DNA from: Nigrospora sphaerica
Taxonomy: Eukaryota > Ascomycota > Sordariomycetes > Amphisphaeriales > Apiosporaceae
DNA: 64,000 nucleotides
Direction: 5' to 3'
Assembly: GCA_018287875.1 (NCBI GenBank)
Contig: JAGVVL010000025.1
Span: 1,302,001 to 1,366,000, forward strand
Below are positions 12,936 through 23,967 of this stretch, piece after piece. Both the position numbers and the translations under genes were made by a program. The notes under the pieces are model-generated. The model did no database searches, was not told the origin of the DNA, and saw nothing but the letters and a program-made list of their open reading frames with translations. Positions within the stretch are counted from its first letter, which is position 1. Each line of letters opens with the position of its first letter.

Positions 12936-14558
12936 ATGACTGAGATTTATCCCACCCTGACGCAATGCGCCGTCGTGGCCACCGCCCTCAAGATCCTGCT
13001 CTTCCCCGCCTACAAGTCCACCGACTTCGAGGTCCATCGCAACTGGCTGGCCATCACCAACACCCTGCCCATCTGGGACTGGTACTACGAGAAGACGTCG
13101 GAATGGACCCTGGACTACCCGCCCTTCTTCGCCTACTTCGAATGGGCCCTGTCCCAAATCGCCAAGCTGGTCGACCCGGGCATGCTTCGCCTCTATCACC
13201 TGAACTATGCGAGCTGGCAGACCGTCTACTTCCAGAGGTTTTCCGTCATCATTACCGAGTTCATGTTGGTCTTTGCGCTGCAAATGTACGCCCGTGATGC
13301 TGATCCGTCCCCACTGCGCCACCATGCTCACTGCCTTTCCAGGTTCATCGACTCGGCCCATGGCGTCTCCAGAAAGGCCGCCCAGGCGGCTGCCATCTCC
13401 ATCTTCCTGTCGCCGGGCCTTTTGATAATTGACCACATTCACTTCCAGTACAACGGCTGCATGTATGGTGTCCTGATTGCATCCCTGGTTCTGGCCCGCC
13501 ACAGGTCGGGTCTCCTCGCCAGCGGCTTGGTCTTCGCGGCCCTGCTGTGTATGAAGCACATCTACGCCTACCTGGCCCCCGCATACGTTGTGTTTCTGCT
13601 CCGGGCCTACTGCCTGTCGCCCAAGTCCATTTTTCGCATCCAGTTTCTCAACTGCTTGAAGCTGGGCACGGGCATACTTGGTATTCTCGCCGCCGCCTTC
13701 GGCCCCTTTGCGCTCAGGGGGCAGATACCGCAGATTCTGAGCCGGCTGTTTCCCTTCTCGCGCGGACTCTGCCACGCTTACTGGGCGCCCAACGTTTGGG
13801 CCGTGTATTCGTTCGTAGACCGGCTTCTAATCCACGGTAAGCCCTCCTGTGTACTTGCTCATCCTGCTCGTTCCGTTTTACTGAAGACTCGTTTAGTCGC
13901 CCCTCGCCTTGGCTGGACTGTGAGGGAAGAGGCTCTGAAGAGTGTGACACGGGGTCTTGTCGGGGACACGGCTTTTGCGGTGCTCCCGGGCATTTCGCCA
14001 AGGGTATGTTTTGCCCTGACTCTCATCTTCCAGGCGATCCCTTTGACGCGACTGTTCCTTCGTCCGACTTGGGAGTCGTTTGTGGGCGCCGTGACGTTGT
14101 GCGGTTACGCGTCCTTCCTTTTCGGCTGGCATGTGCACGAGAAGGCCATACTTTTGGTCATCATCCCTTTTAGTCTCATTGCCCTAAAGGATCGTCGCCA
14201 TCTCAGCGCGTTCCGGCCCCTGGCAGTTGCTGGTCACGTCTCGCTGTTCCCGCTGCTGTTTACCCCGGCGGAGTTTCCTATCAAGACCGTCTACACCATC
14301 TTCTGGCTGGTCCTGTTCTTGATGGTCTTCGACCGCTTGGCGCCGGCGTCTAATACGCAGAGGTTCTTTTTGTTTGACCGATTCAGCACGCTCTACATCG
14401 CCATCAGCATCCCCCTGATCGCATACAGTTCGCTCATCCATGGAATCGTATTTGGAAAGAAGTACGAGTTCCTGCCCTTGATGTTCATCAGCTCCTACTC
14501 GGCGATTGGGGTGGTGGGAAGCTGGCTGGGCTACATGGTAGTCTATTTTACGTCCTAG
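12936..14558 (+). CDS. alg8: ALG8, dolichyl-PP-Glc1Man9GlcNAc2 alpha-1,3-glucosyltransferase
   Basis: Exons 12936-13285, 13343-13836 and 13897-14558 give 501 aa. ALG8 is a multi-span ER membrane enzyme that adds the second glucose to the lipid-linked N-glycan precursor, with dolichyl-P-glucose as donor. The family signature [11 protein letters not shown] follows the first luminal segment ([12 protein letters not shown]). DHIHFQYNG and [13 protein letters not shown] are typical of ALG6/ALG8 and favour ALG8. Many hydrophobic helices run to the end. The start at 12936 has a strong context (ccaccATGa) and begins the conserved N-terminus; an in-frame ATG at 12819 would add 39 low-complexity residues and is less likely. 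Both introns are multiples of three and lack stops, so the frame stays open straight through them. Confidence 0.95.
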   Translation: MTEIYPTLTQCAVVATALKILLFPAYKSTDFEVHRNWLAITNTLPIWDWYYEKTSEWTLDYPPFFAYFEWALSQIAKLVDPGMLRLYHLNYASWQTVYFQRFSVIITEFMLVFALQMYARDADPSPLRHHAHCLSRFIDSAHGVSRKAAQAAAISIFLSPGLLIIDHIHFQYNGCMYGVLIASLVLARHRSGLLASGLVFAALLCMKHIYAYLAPAYVVFLLRAYCLSPKSIFRIQFLNCLKLGTGILGILAAAFGPFALRGQIPQILSRLFPFSRGLCHAYWAPNVWAVYSFVDRLLIHGKPSCVLAHPARSVLLKTRLVAPRLGWTVREEALKSVTRGLVGDTAFAVLPGISPRVCFALTLIFQAIPLTRLFLRPTWESFVGAVTLCGYASFLFGWHVHEKAILLVIIPFSLIALKDRRHLSAFRPLAVAGHVSLFPLLFTPAEFPIKTVYTIFWLVLFLMVFDRLAPASNTQRFFLFDRFSTLYIAISIPLIAYSSLIHGIVFGKKYEFLPLMFISSYSAIGVVGSWLGYMVVYFTS

Positions 14559-16728
14559 ATGACCGTGGCTCGAAGGCGTGGGGGTTAGATAGAATATAGA
14601 CCTTGATACCCAATGCAACGAAAAGCAAACTTAATTTGGGACCCTACCACCGCCCGCCGGTGTGTCGGCCGGGAAAGCCATGAAACCGGAGGTGGGCAAA
14701 CGGTTGAGTTTTGTATGGCATCGGCCGAGGTGTCCCGTCCCGGGTTCACGGGGTCGGTATTATTGACGGGAGGAGGACTGGTGTAAGCCAACTAAGCCCT
14801 GTCCCGATGTGGCACGAGGTTGTTTTTATACAGAGCCAGGCACGGCTCACAACGGGGGCGGGTGTTCGGTGGCGGTGGTTTGAAGTGGGCGATGAGTTGG
14901 CAAGTGCCGCGGCGGGTGTCGTCACGGAAGACTGGGCACGCACCGTAGGTAGGTCCTCATGCCAATCCCTGGCCAACCAAGCCCGGGCTCACGGGGGGCG
15001 GCGCCCCGTCATCCCAAACGGACAGGGCCGTTGTTCAATCCGCATGTTTGATGCGTCGCGAGCAGGAGACCGAAAATGGTGGTGAAGCTCTGACACGGGG
15101 TTCGCCGCAATGCTCGCGGAACTGTTCGCACAGTGCCGGGTGCAGCCCGGGGCGGAGCCCCTGGCACAGGAGCCGAGAGAATATAGACCGGACTAATGTT
15201 ATAGTCGGCTGGTCCTCGTCCTGGCATGCGAGGCCCCGGAGCTGACGGGGCGGACAAAAGAGCACGAAGAGGCAAGGGTACGTCACTGGGAAGGGCTCTC
15301 CGGCGGGTTTGCTGGATCCTGAGTGGTCCGGCCGCGGGTTGACTCGGGGGGAGAGAGGGATTGGTCGAGGACCTTGGCCTACCTTGGGACCTGTCCGGCC
15401 CGGACGAGGGTCTCGGCGGGCTAGCGAGACGCAATCGCAACCAAACTGAGCGGTTCGACGCCCGGGCGACTCGGCTCGCCGCGGCGATCCGAACGAGTAT
15501 AAGAACATTGGCCAAAGTGGTGATTGCTGGTGGTGTTGCTGGCAAGAAAGGTAGCAGAGTGTTGATGGGAATGGGTAGGTAGTGGGTGTAAAGTGGGACG
15601 GAGAAAAGGGCCCCACCACGAGGCAAGGTTGGCCACTAATTGGAGAGCATGCATGGCTTGCATGGGTGGTACCTAGTTTAGAGGTACATAGTCGTTGTCG
15701 TTGTCGCCATGGTTGCCGGCCCCATTGTGCGCGTGTTTCTTTTGTCTTGCCTCTTCAACCATGGGCCGCCTTCGGCAGCAGAGCAAGGCCGCCGACAGCG
15801 CCAGAAGCCGTGAGAGCGGCGGTCTAGAAGAGTCAGCCGTGGTCTGCTGAAGCGCGTCTTCGAGCATGGTGGCCCGGCAGATACAACAACCCGATCTATC
15901 CATACACCCGTCCCAACTAGACCGGGATGCGAGGTAGGTACATAGTCACTTTGCATGCAAGTCGTTGGTAGCCGGCCGGCCAGCCCGCCTTCCGCCTCCC
16001 TTATTAGCTGCCGTAGCCAGCAACTACTCACGCCGACTGGGCTACTACTACTACCTACCTCGAGCTACCCAAGTATTTTTTTCTTAAAATTCTCCCCTTC
16101 CTCCTCCTCCGCCTCCTCCACCCCCCCTGGTCCCCCTACTCCCCTCTTCATAACTACCTACCTACCTCTTGCCTGCTTCTGCTAAGCTTCCTCTCTCCTC
16201 CCTCCCTCCCTCCCCCTTCGCAAGTCGCTCAGCATCGCGTACTCGGAGTATCCTATCCAGATCCTCCTCCTCCCCTGTCTGCCACCCATCCCACCACCGC
16301 CCGCTCGGCTTTCGATCGGGCCCAGCCCACTCGGACCCATTTCAACGCGTCTGGGCCTGACCGCGTCTCTGGCAACCTCGAGCAACGTCAAGTTGGTTCC
16401 GACTAGGTAAGCTACTTGGTATCCATGTCCTCGTCCCTGACGGCCGCCTTTCTCCGGGACCCTCTAGCAACAGCACACCCCATATGCACACATCCCACCC
16501 GGCGCCCGCTTTTTTTTACCAAAACACCCCCCAACGCGCTCTTCCGGGCTCGTTGTCTTTCTTCTTTTATCCTTCTTCCACCACCACCCTCGGCCACAGC
16601 ACCACCTTACCGCCAATATCCTACTTGGCGCCACGAGGCTGACTCTCAGCCTTGCAGCTTGATCGGCAGCTAGTTAGTTGCCCTCGCCTCGCTCGGGGGT
16701 GCAACTTCCTCATCGCGGGCCCGCCACC
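14559..16728. other. Intergenic region with pyrimidine-rich leader of the ITC1 gene
   Basis: I see no credible gene. Overlapping open frames on both strands between 15000 and 15630 lack family features. From about 16050 to 16700 the plus strand is a long C/T-rich tract (TCCTCCTCC, CTCCCTCCCTCCC), the likely promoter and 5' untranslated leader of the gene at 16729. Confidence 0.5.
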
Positions 16729-19700
16729 ATGGTGAGTCTCATGGCAACCCGCAGCCGTCGCGACTGGCTGGCTCACCGTTCTAGGTGCTCTTCAAACGCA
16801 AACCCGTGCAGTTTGTGCAGACGCCAGTTGTCCATGATGAATCGCTTGAAGTAAGCAGCCCACCACTAATACGCGCCCTCCCCACCCATGCCTCGTCCGT
16901 CGCCGCAACTACTACCGCCGGCGCCGCCCACCTTGTTGACGTGGCGATTTCCCAGGTCTGGTATATCCCCCAAACGGGCGAGATATTTACTTCCTACGAG
17001 GACTACTTGAATCGGTACGTTGCATTGGCCTCTGGCGCATCGCCTCGCGACTGACTTTTGGGGGGGCGCGTAGCATCGATTTCTACAACCAGGTTCGCAC
17101 TTCCAACAGGCCCCGCTAATGCGCTTGAGCGCTAACAGGTTTCGTGCAGCGTCGCTTCATCTGCCAGATCACCGGCCATTCCGGCCTGACTTTTTTCGAA
17201 GCCCTCCGAAGTGAGGTATGTGCCGCGGATCTGCTGACTGAGGAGATGGTCCAGTCTAATTGCGCCAAACAGCTTGCCGGCGCGCAAGAGGTCGACCAGG
17301 CTTTCCCCGAGGCGCTCAAGGGCCCCGTTCTCCGCCGCGTCCAGTTCCAGACCATCTCCCGTATCGATAGCCTTGTCGACCTGATCTACGACGAGTTCAA
17401 AGCCGACTACTACCCAGGCGAAGCGGTCACGATTCACCTTCAGAACGGAGAGCGAGCTACCGGCGTCGTTAGAGATAAAGCAAGGCTGGGTAGCAAGGTC
17501 TTGCCCGACGGCACATTGACGCCTCCCTATTCGCGCTACTTTACCAGCGTCGACGGCCGTCCCGAGGAGGAGGCTGTGGTGGACGAAGATCACATCTACC
17601 GCGACAGGAAACTCTTCACGAAATCGGTCCTCCGCTCCTTCATCAAGAAGACGGTCACGCGCGAAGCGTGGAACGGCGCACCCTGGCTGGTTAAGCACGA
17701 CATTGCCGCGCAATACCATATCGACACGCGTGTCCCGCCGCATCTGCGCTACGACATGAAGCTGCTCGAGCGAAAGCAGAATCAGGCACACAAGAAAACG
17801 ATGCATCCCGGCGGCCCGCCCGATATGGGCATGGGCGACGGGGCCTTCCACAATTTCGGACCGGCACGTCTACCCGAGCTGAAGCCCGCGCCGAAGAGCC
17901 ATCACAAGACGGCAAAGCATCACCATGGGCACCCCCCTCAGGAGCTTTCGAACGCGCCCGCCATGAAGGGCCACCGGCACGGCGTCTTTGTTGGCCAGGA
18001 GCCAGGCTACCTGCCAGGAAACAACCCATTCCAGTTTCCTGTATCCTTCCGGACCCATATGCCGCCGCCGCCGCCCCCCGTCTTCACCCAACCCGAACCG
18101 CCGCCGCCGCCGCCGCCGCCCAAATACCCCATCGAAGACCTACAGCTTGAGCCTCGCGACGATTATGTGCGGCCAGCGCTTAAGTTCCTGTGCAATGACC
18201 CCCCGGAGGGCGTGGTGGACAGTGGGGCCCGCAACGACAAGATCCTCATGAAATCGATCGGGCCTTTGCTGGAGACGTGGGATACGCTCAACGTTTACTG
18301 CGAAATCTTCAAGCTCGACTCCTTCACCTTCGATGACTTTGTGGAGGCCTTGGAGGTCGCCAGCGACGAGACTCCTTGTGAGCTCTTCGTCGAGGTCCAC
18401 TGCGCCGTGCTCAAGCAGCTTGTTTCGTCCGAGGCCGATGGTGGCAAACTGCAAGTAAATCTGCCTGAGCTGGACGAGGAGGAAGAAGACGAGGAAGACG
18501 AAGAGGAAGGAAGCGCCGAGCCGAGTCCGGAGCCTGAGCCGGAGCCCAAGCGTTCGGGTCGCGCAACGCGAAGCAGCTTGGCCAAGGCGGAAGCCGAAAG
18601 GATGCAAGCCGAGGCGGCTGCCGCAGAGAAGGAAAAGGAAAAGGAAGCCGAGCCCGTGGCTCGCCACAGGGCCCCCGAGGTTCTGGCCAACTTCGACTGG
18701 ATTGAGAATCTCAAGAAGCGGGATTTCCAGAACGGCGGATGGGAGCTGACGATGGTGGGGCTGCTCTACCAGCTGTCCAAATCGCCGCGAGAGGCGCAAC
18801 TCTGCGAGGATCTGTTGGCGGAGCTCGTCCCGGCCGATACGGAACCCACGCGTGAGACGGTACGGCAGAACTACAGCCGCCTCGACCTGAACCTGCGCAT
18901 CCAGGCATTGCAGACCATCTGCATGCTGACCATCCAGACGAAGGCGATGCGGTTGTACATGGAAGAATGCGCCGAAACCATGACCGGCTATCGGAAGGAC
19001 AAGATCGAATGGCAGCGAAAACGGAAACAAGCGTAAGTTTGTGCTGGAGCGGCCGCGGGTGACGGAGACTGAAGACTAACTGTGACGCAGCATTGAGGAT
19101 CTCAAGGCACTCAACGACCAGCGGAAGATCCTTTTGCCCGAAAACTCGCCGCAGGAGCCCAAGACCGAGGAGGCCGCCAAGACCAACGGCGACGTCAAGA
19201 TGACGGACGCCGACGAGTCTGCGGCGGAACCGAGTGAGGAAGCTGCCGACAGCGACGACGGGCCCCACGGCCGTCGGAGTCTCCGGCGCGGCGGTGACCG
19301 GGCAGCCGGACGGCAACGGAAGCGCGAGGAAGAGGAGGCCAAGAAGAAAAAGGAGGCCGAGGCGGCAGCCAAGATGCCCAAGCAGTCGAAACAGTTCCTC
19401 AAGGTGGTCAAGGACATTCAGAAAAAGGAAGACTTCATCAAACAATGCGAGGACGAGATCGCCGTCATCGACAACGACCTTCGGGAAGCCGACTGCGGGC
19501 GGACGCGGGTGCTGGGCAAGGACCGGTTCTGGAACCGATACTACTGGTTCGAACGCAATGGCATGCCTTACGCCGGACTTCCCAACAGCTCCACGGCCGA
19601 AGCGGGCTACGCGAACGGCTGTATCTGGGTGCAGGGCCCCGACGAGATGGAACGCGAGGGCTACATCAACATGCCACCCGAGCACCAGGCCGAGTACAAG

Positions 19701-20150
19701 GCCAAGTTCAAGGTCACTGTGCCCCAGAGGAAGAAGATGGAGGAGGGCCGCACGAGTGTCTTCAACGCGCACCAATGGGGTTACTACTCGGAGCCCGGCG
19801 ACGTCGACCAGCTGCTGACATGGCTGGACCCGCGGGGTTTCAACGAGCTCAAGCTGCGCAAGGAGATCATTGCGTTCAAAGACAAGGTGGTAACCAACAT
19901 GGAGAACAGGACGGCCTACCTCAAGGGCAAGTTAGAGGAGCCCAAGGAGGTCGAAGAAAAAGAGGAGGCGAAGGGCGGGAAGCGTATGAGCACGCGCGCC
20001 AAGCAACAGCCGTCCCCCGAGCCACCGACGTACCGGTGCCAGAGGTGGACGAACACCATGGCGCTTGACGAGCTTGGTCACCTCCACAGCGAACCGCCTC
20101 CGCCGCCTGCGCCCAAGGGCCGGAAAGGAGGCCGCAAGGCCAAAGCATGA
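16729..20150 (+). CDS. itc1: ITC1/ACF1-type accessory subunit of the ISWI chromatin remodeller
   Basis: Exons 16729-16731 (the ATG alone), 16785-16850, 16956-17014, 17074-17092, 17150-17215, 17273-19032 and 19091-20150 give 1010 aa. The N-terminal WAC domain (MVLFKRKPVQF, VWYIPQTGEIFTSYEDYLNR, FICQITGHSGLTFFEAL) is the DNA-contacting module of ACF1/WSTF proteins. A proline-rich stretch precedes a DDT domain near residues 370-435 (RPALKFLCNDPPEG, SFTFDDFVEALEV), which contacts ISWI. Acidic and Glu/Lys-rich linkers follow, then WHIM-type segments near residue 545 (WELTMVGLLYQLS) and residues 798-840 (LGKDRFWNRYYWFE, DVDQLLTWLDPRG). Yeast Itc1 and Neurospora ACF1 share this order. The protein should act in the nucleus, spacing nucleosomes and repressing genes. 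The 57-nt intron 17216-17272 is in frame, so its splicing is inferred from its GTATGT donor. Confidence 0.93.
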
Positions 20151-20572
20151 AGGGCGCCGGGCACGGGGAGGGCAGGGTACCTATGTTTAGAGGAAAGAAG
20201 AGGCGGCGTTATTCCCTGCCTATGGCAGGCTTGGTCACATGTACCAAACTAGAATTTAGAGGCAACGGCACAGCGAGCGAGTGATTGCTACATGGGGTGC
20301 AACTGGGCGGGTGGGCGGAGCCATAACAGCGGGGTTTCGAGATTCGCTGCGTCAGACAGGTATGTAGCACGGAGTTGCATGTGCATTTACACTCGGTCAA
20401 AAGCCATGGTAGACTTCAGGGCGGCGAGGGGTTACTATACATCGATCCTTGCCATTCATTCGATTTCCCTTGTGAAATATTCGCTTTGCACGAACAAGAC
20501 GATGATTGGGCAAGTTTGCGGTGCCAACGAGGTGAAGCAATCGAGGTGGGGGGGGAGGGGGCAGAGGGGGAA

Positions 20573-20588
20573 GAGAGAGAGAGAGAGA
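20573..20588 (+). repeat. (GA)8 microsatellite
   Basis: An uninterrupted GA dinucleotide run of 16 nt sits within a longer purine-rich tract (about 20545-20600) that also includes G8 and G5 runs. Confidence 0.9.
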
Positions 20589-21541
20589 AAGGGGACGTGT
20601 GTCCGGCGGGGAGGGCGCTGCCACACTCAACGGTCGGGTCTCGGTAAGACAAGACCTCCAGGGACGCAATACCAGCCGCGGGACGGCCGGCTCCCTTGAG
20701 GCGGCCCGTTCGGGGTCTTGTCCCACCTCATTGCGGCTTCAGGGAAGAAATGCACAGGCTCGAGGGATATGGCATTCTGCTATCACATGCAGAGGGGTCC
20801 AGAGTACCTGAAAGTAGAGGCGGGTGTGGACAGCTTCCTTCAGGGACTTCAGGGACCTCATCCGGCTACCTGACCAGACAAGCACGACACGTAGTTAGTA
20901 GGGGGGAAGGACGTGGATACTCCAAGCCCCAGGCACCGACATTCTCATGCTGCTGTCAGCTTTGGTGTACGGCTCAGCCGCGATGCTAAGCTAGCGGCTC
21001 CACCAAATCGAGGGGGACAGGGTGCCTCGGATGGTCAGTAACTGAACGTCGAGAACAAACACAGCGAAATGCCAGTCAGCAAAAAGAAGCCGGCTCGCCC
21101 GTTTTGGGGAGTTTGGGCGCGGTGGCCCCAATCACGCCCGACCGACGCGCAGCAGCGATATGCAAGGCGCCCCGCCGCGACATGTGGATGTGGTGGTGCG
21201 TATGTGTGTGTATGTTGCCGACAACCCAGTTCCCTCTTCCCCTTGCCTATGGCTGGCCCCTACGTGGTCAGAATCGAGCGGTGACGACGATGGATCACGC
21301 AGGGGTGGGCGCGAGCCCGAGGGGCTTTGCTTATTTTGTCACTCAGATCGGAGGAAACCTACAGAGCAGGCGAGGTTTTGGGCTTGACCCGGCTGCACCT
21401 CTTCTAGCGCTGTTCTTTGGGCGGACAGTCCTGCCCATGCCCGTACAAACCGGACTTGTGACTTGTGGCGTCACGGCCAGAGGCTGTTATTGTTGCTGGC
21501 GGACCGACGACTTGGCACCACCCCCGACGGCGCGAGCAGAT

Positions 21542-21559
21542 CTACCTAAGCTTAGGTAG
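21542..21559. repeat. 18-bp perfect palindrome
   Basis: CTACCTAAGCTTAGGTAG reads identically on both strands. It is followed at once by further TTAGGG, T5 and C6 runs. It is the longest perfect member I noticed of the TACCTA/TAGGTA motif class that recurs in the intergenic DNA. Function unknown. Confidence 0.85.
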
Positions 21560-23967
21560 CTTAGGGTTTTTCCCCCCTGACGGTGGCCATGACGTCAACC
21601 TGCCAATCGGCTTGCTGGTCGGCCAAGTGCGGAGGGTTACCTGGCAGGTAGCGCCAACGGGCCGCTTCGTCGCAACTTTTTACACCTTCATGCCGGGTTG
21701 AGGAAGACGTATGTAGGTGGGAATCGTATACGTACTGCTTATCGGCAAACCGGTCACCGACCGGTGCTTTCACGTCGGTCGGGGGAGCCGCGGACGTAAG
21801 TCACGAGACCGAAAGCCGGGGCTGGCACCCGCAAAGCAAGTCGTAACTGTGCGCCTCCAGCCGATAATTCCACGCAGACCCTGCGGAGTGGTCTATGGAT
21901 CGCGAGAGAGGGAGGAAGAGAGGGAGTGATGGAGCGAACTATTTGCTTCGATCCATGCATAGAAGCAACCCACCCAGAAGTAGGTACATTCCGTACTGTA
22001 TACAGGGGTAAGCGCCGAGTGCCGGGCGCAGGGGGCAGTGCTACCTTACCTCCAGCTGCTTCCAACCCGCCCGTCTCACACCCTCCCAGCCGATGCCTAT
22101 GGCCCTGGGCCTGGCAGTCAGGGAATTCTTTGCTCGTAATGTGCGATTCCGGGGAATATGAGAACATGCATGGGAGCACGTGGGTTCGGACGACCACCTG
22201 CTTACTATATAGGTACCTTCATAGGTCAATGAACTGGAAGCAGGTACCTAGCCCGGAATAATGCAGGAGGACACGGACGGACACTCGGGCAGCTTATTCA
22301 CCATCCCGTATGGGCCACCACACATCTTACCTAGGTACCTACCTGAGGTCCTCTTTGGTACCCACCTCCACTGCCTTAGGTGCATGTACCATTGGGCCTC
22401 CAGCTGGTGGAGGGTGCAGAGGAAGTGCATGGAGAATAATAAGGCGCACCATACGAATAACGCGAACCTCTCGTTCGAGCTCCCTTCTCCATCTCTAGCC
22501 GGCACCGCCTAACCAAGCTGCAGGTGTCATCCTAGTTGTACAGTAAACTCCTATTTGTATTCCCACCTCACACCCACCAGCCATCCATCAATCCATCCTT
22601 CCATCCTCCCCCCTGCCCGCGCCCCTCCCCGGCCTGGCCGCTCTCAGCCAGGCTCCCGCCCAGGCGGTACGCAGGTACTGAGGGGAATCTGGTGCTATGT
22701 ATGTACATCATTGCACGGAACCGGGCATATCATGTCATGATAGCACGGCAACCATCCAAAATAAGGCAAGCAGAAAAGACGACTCTGAGCCTGACTAAAC
22801 TTTTATTTGCCATAACCGGATCCAGGTACGAGTGCAATACTACAACTAAAGCCAGACGTATGAGGTACCTAAGTACTTAGTTAATAGATGCACGCGTAAC
22901 CGCGGCCGCCCGCTTCCCGCCCGTCCGCCTTGACTTCCTTCGAGAAAAGTGCGGATAGAGGAGGAACGACCCTGAACATGAACCCGAACTTGAACTTGGC
23001 AGGAACGGGTTCCCGGCCGCGCTCCTTTCGGTGTTTATGAGAGAGTGCATGGACTATTTCCCTGTTCACCGATCCGATTGACCTCGCCAGCCCGCAACAC
23101 ATGCACGCCCGTCACATGTCGTTTTGCTTTGCTTGCCTTGCTATCCCCCCCTACCTCTCTCTCACTCTCTCACTCTCTCTATCCCTCCACGCTCCCATTG
23201 TCGTTTACCCAATTCGTACGCCGTATACCCATTACCTCATCTCACACAACAACCCCAACAACAGACAATCTCGGCATTGGCACTCAATACTCACCCAATC
23301 TCTCATCCGATCCCTCTCTCTCGCCCTCTGCTCTTTGATCTCTACGGCGTACCACCTCGCCCCCGGCCCGTCTCTCCAGTTTCAGGATCCAGACAAGACT
23401 TCGGGTGCTACTGGAGGCTAAGCTAGTGAGTTCCCACAAGGTTTTCGTGCTTGGTTTCCTGTGCCGGCGCTCCTTCTATCCTATCCTCCCATTCCTGTCC
23501 AATCCATCTCATCGCCACATCTGCTGGCGGATCCCGGCCTGGCCATTGGCCTGGCGCCAAAGCCACTCGTCCCTCCCAAATACCCCAGCTGGCTTTGGCA
23601 CGCCTGCAACTTCATCACTCGCTCAGCTCACCACCACTCGCTTCAATGATAAACCCCGAAGCTTCCGGCGGCCAATCCGGTTTCGTTCCCTTTGGTCCCC
23701 TTCCCTTCTTTTTCCGCCCAGCCCAGCCCCGACTTCATCTTTAGCCTACGGTCGTCCTGCCGTGCCCCGAGTTGCTCCCTATCTCGTTTCTCTCCCAGTG
23801 TGCAGTGCAACCAGTGCAGTGCCTTGCATGCGTCCGGCGCCGCTGACCAGCCTCCGACTCAGTAGCCCAGTTGGCCCAGCGCAACAGACGTATTTGAGAC
23901 CAGGAACATGGTGATCGTCCAATAATCGCACGCATACGCCAGGTACCTAGCCAATAACCGCTTTGAG

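Larger units (their letters stand above)
20151..23967. other. Long intergenic region, no gene recognised
   Basis: This 3.8 kb holds the 3' region of ITC1 and the promoter and leader of the hydrolase gene at 23968. Short open frames occur on both strands without family features. From about 23110 to 23400 the plus strand is C/T-rich (ctctctcactctctcactc), as in other leaders here. Many ACCTACCTAGGTAC-type palindromes lie between 21540 and 22880. A noncoding RNA or a very small gene cannot be excluded. Confidence 0.5.

Noticed and set aside
18140..19775. Two long minus-strand frames opposite ITC1
   Set aside because: They mirror the WHIM and acidic regions of ITC1, show no domain of their own, and one runs through an ITC1 intron.
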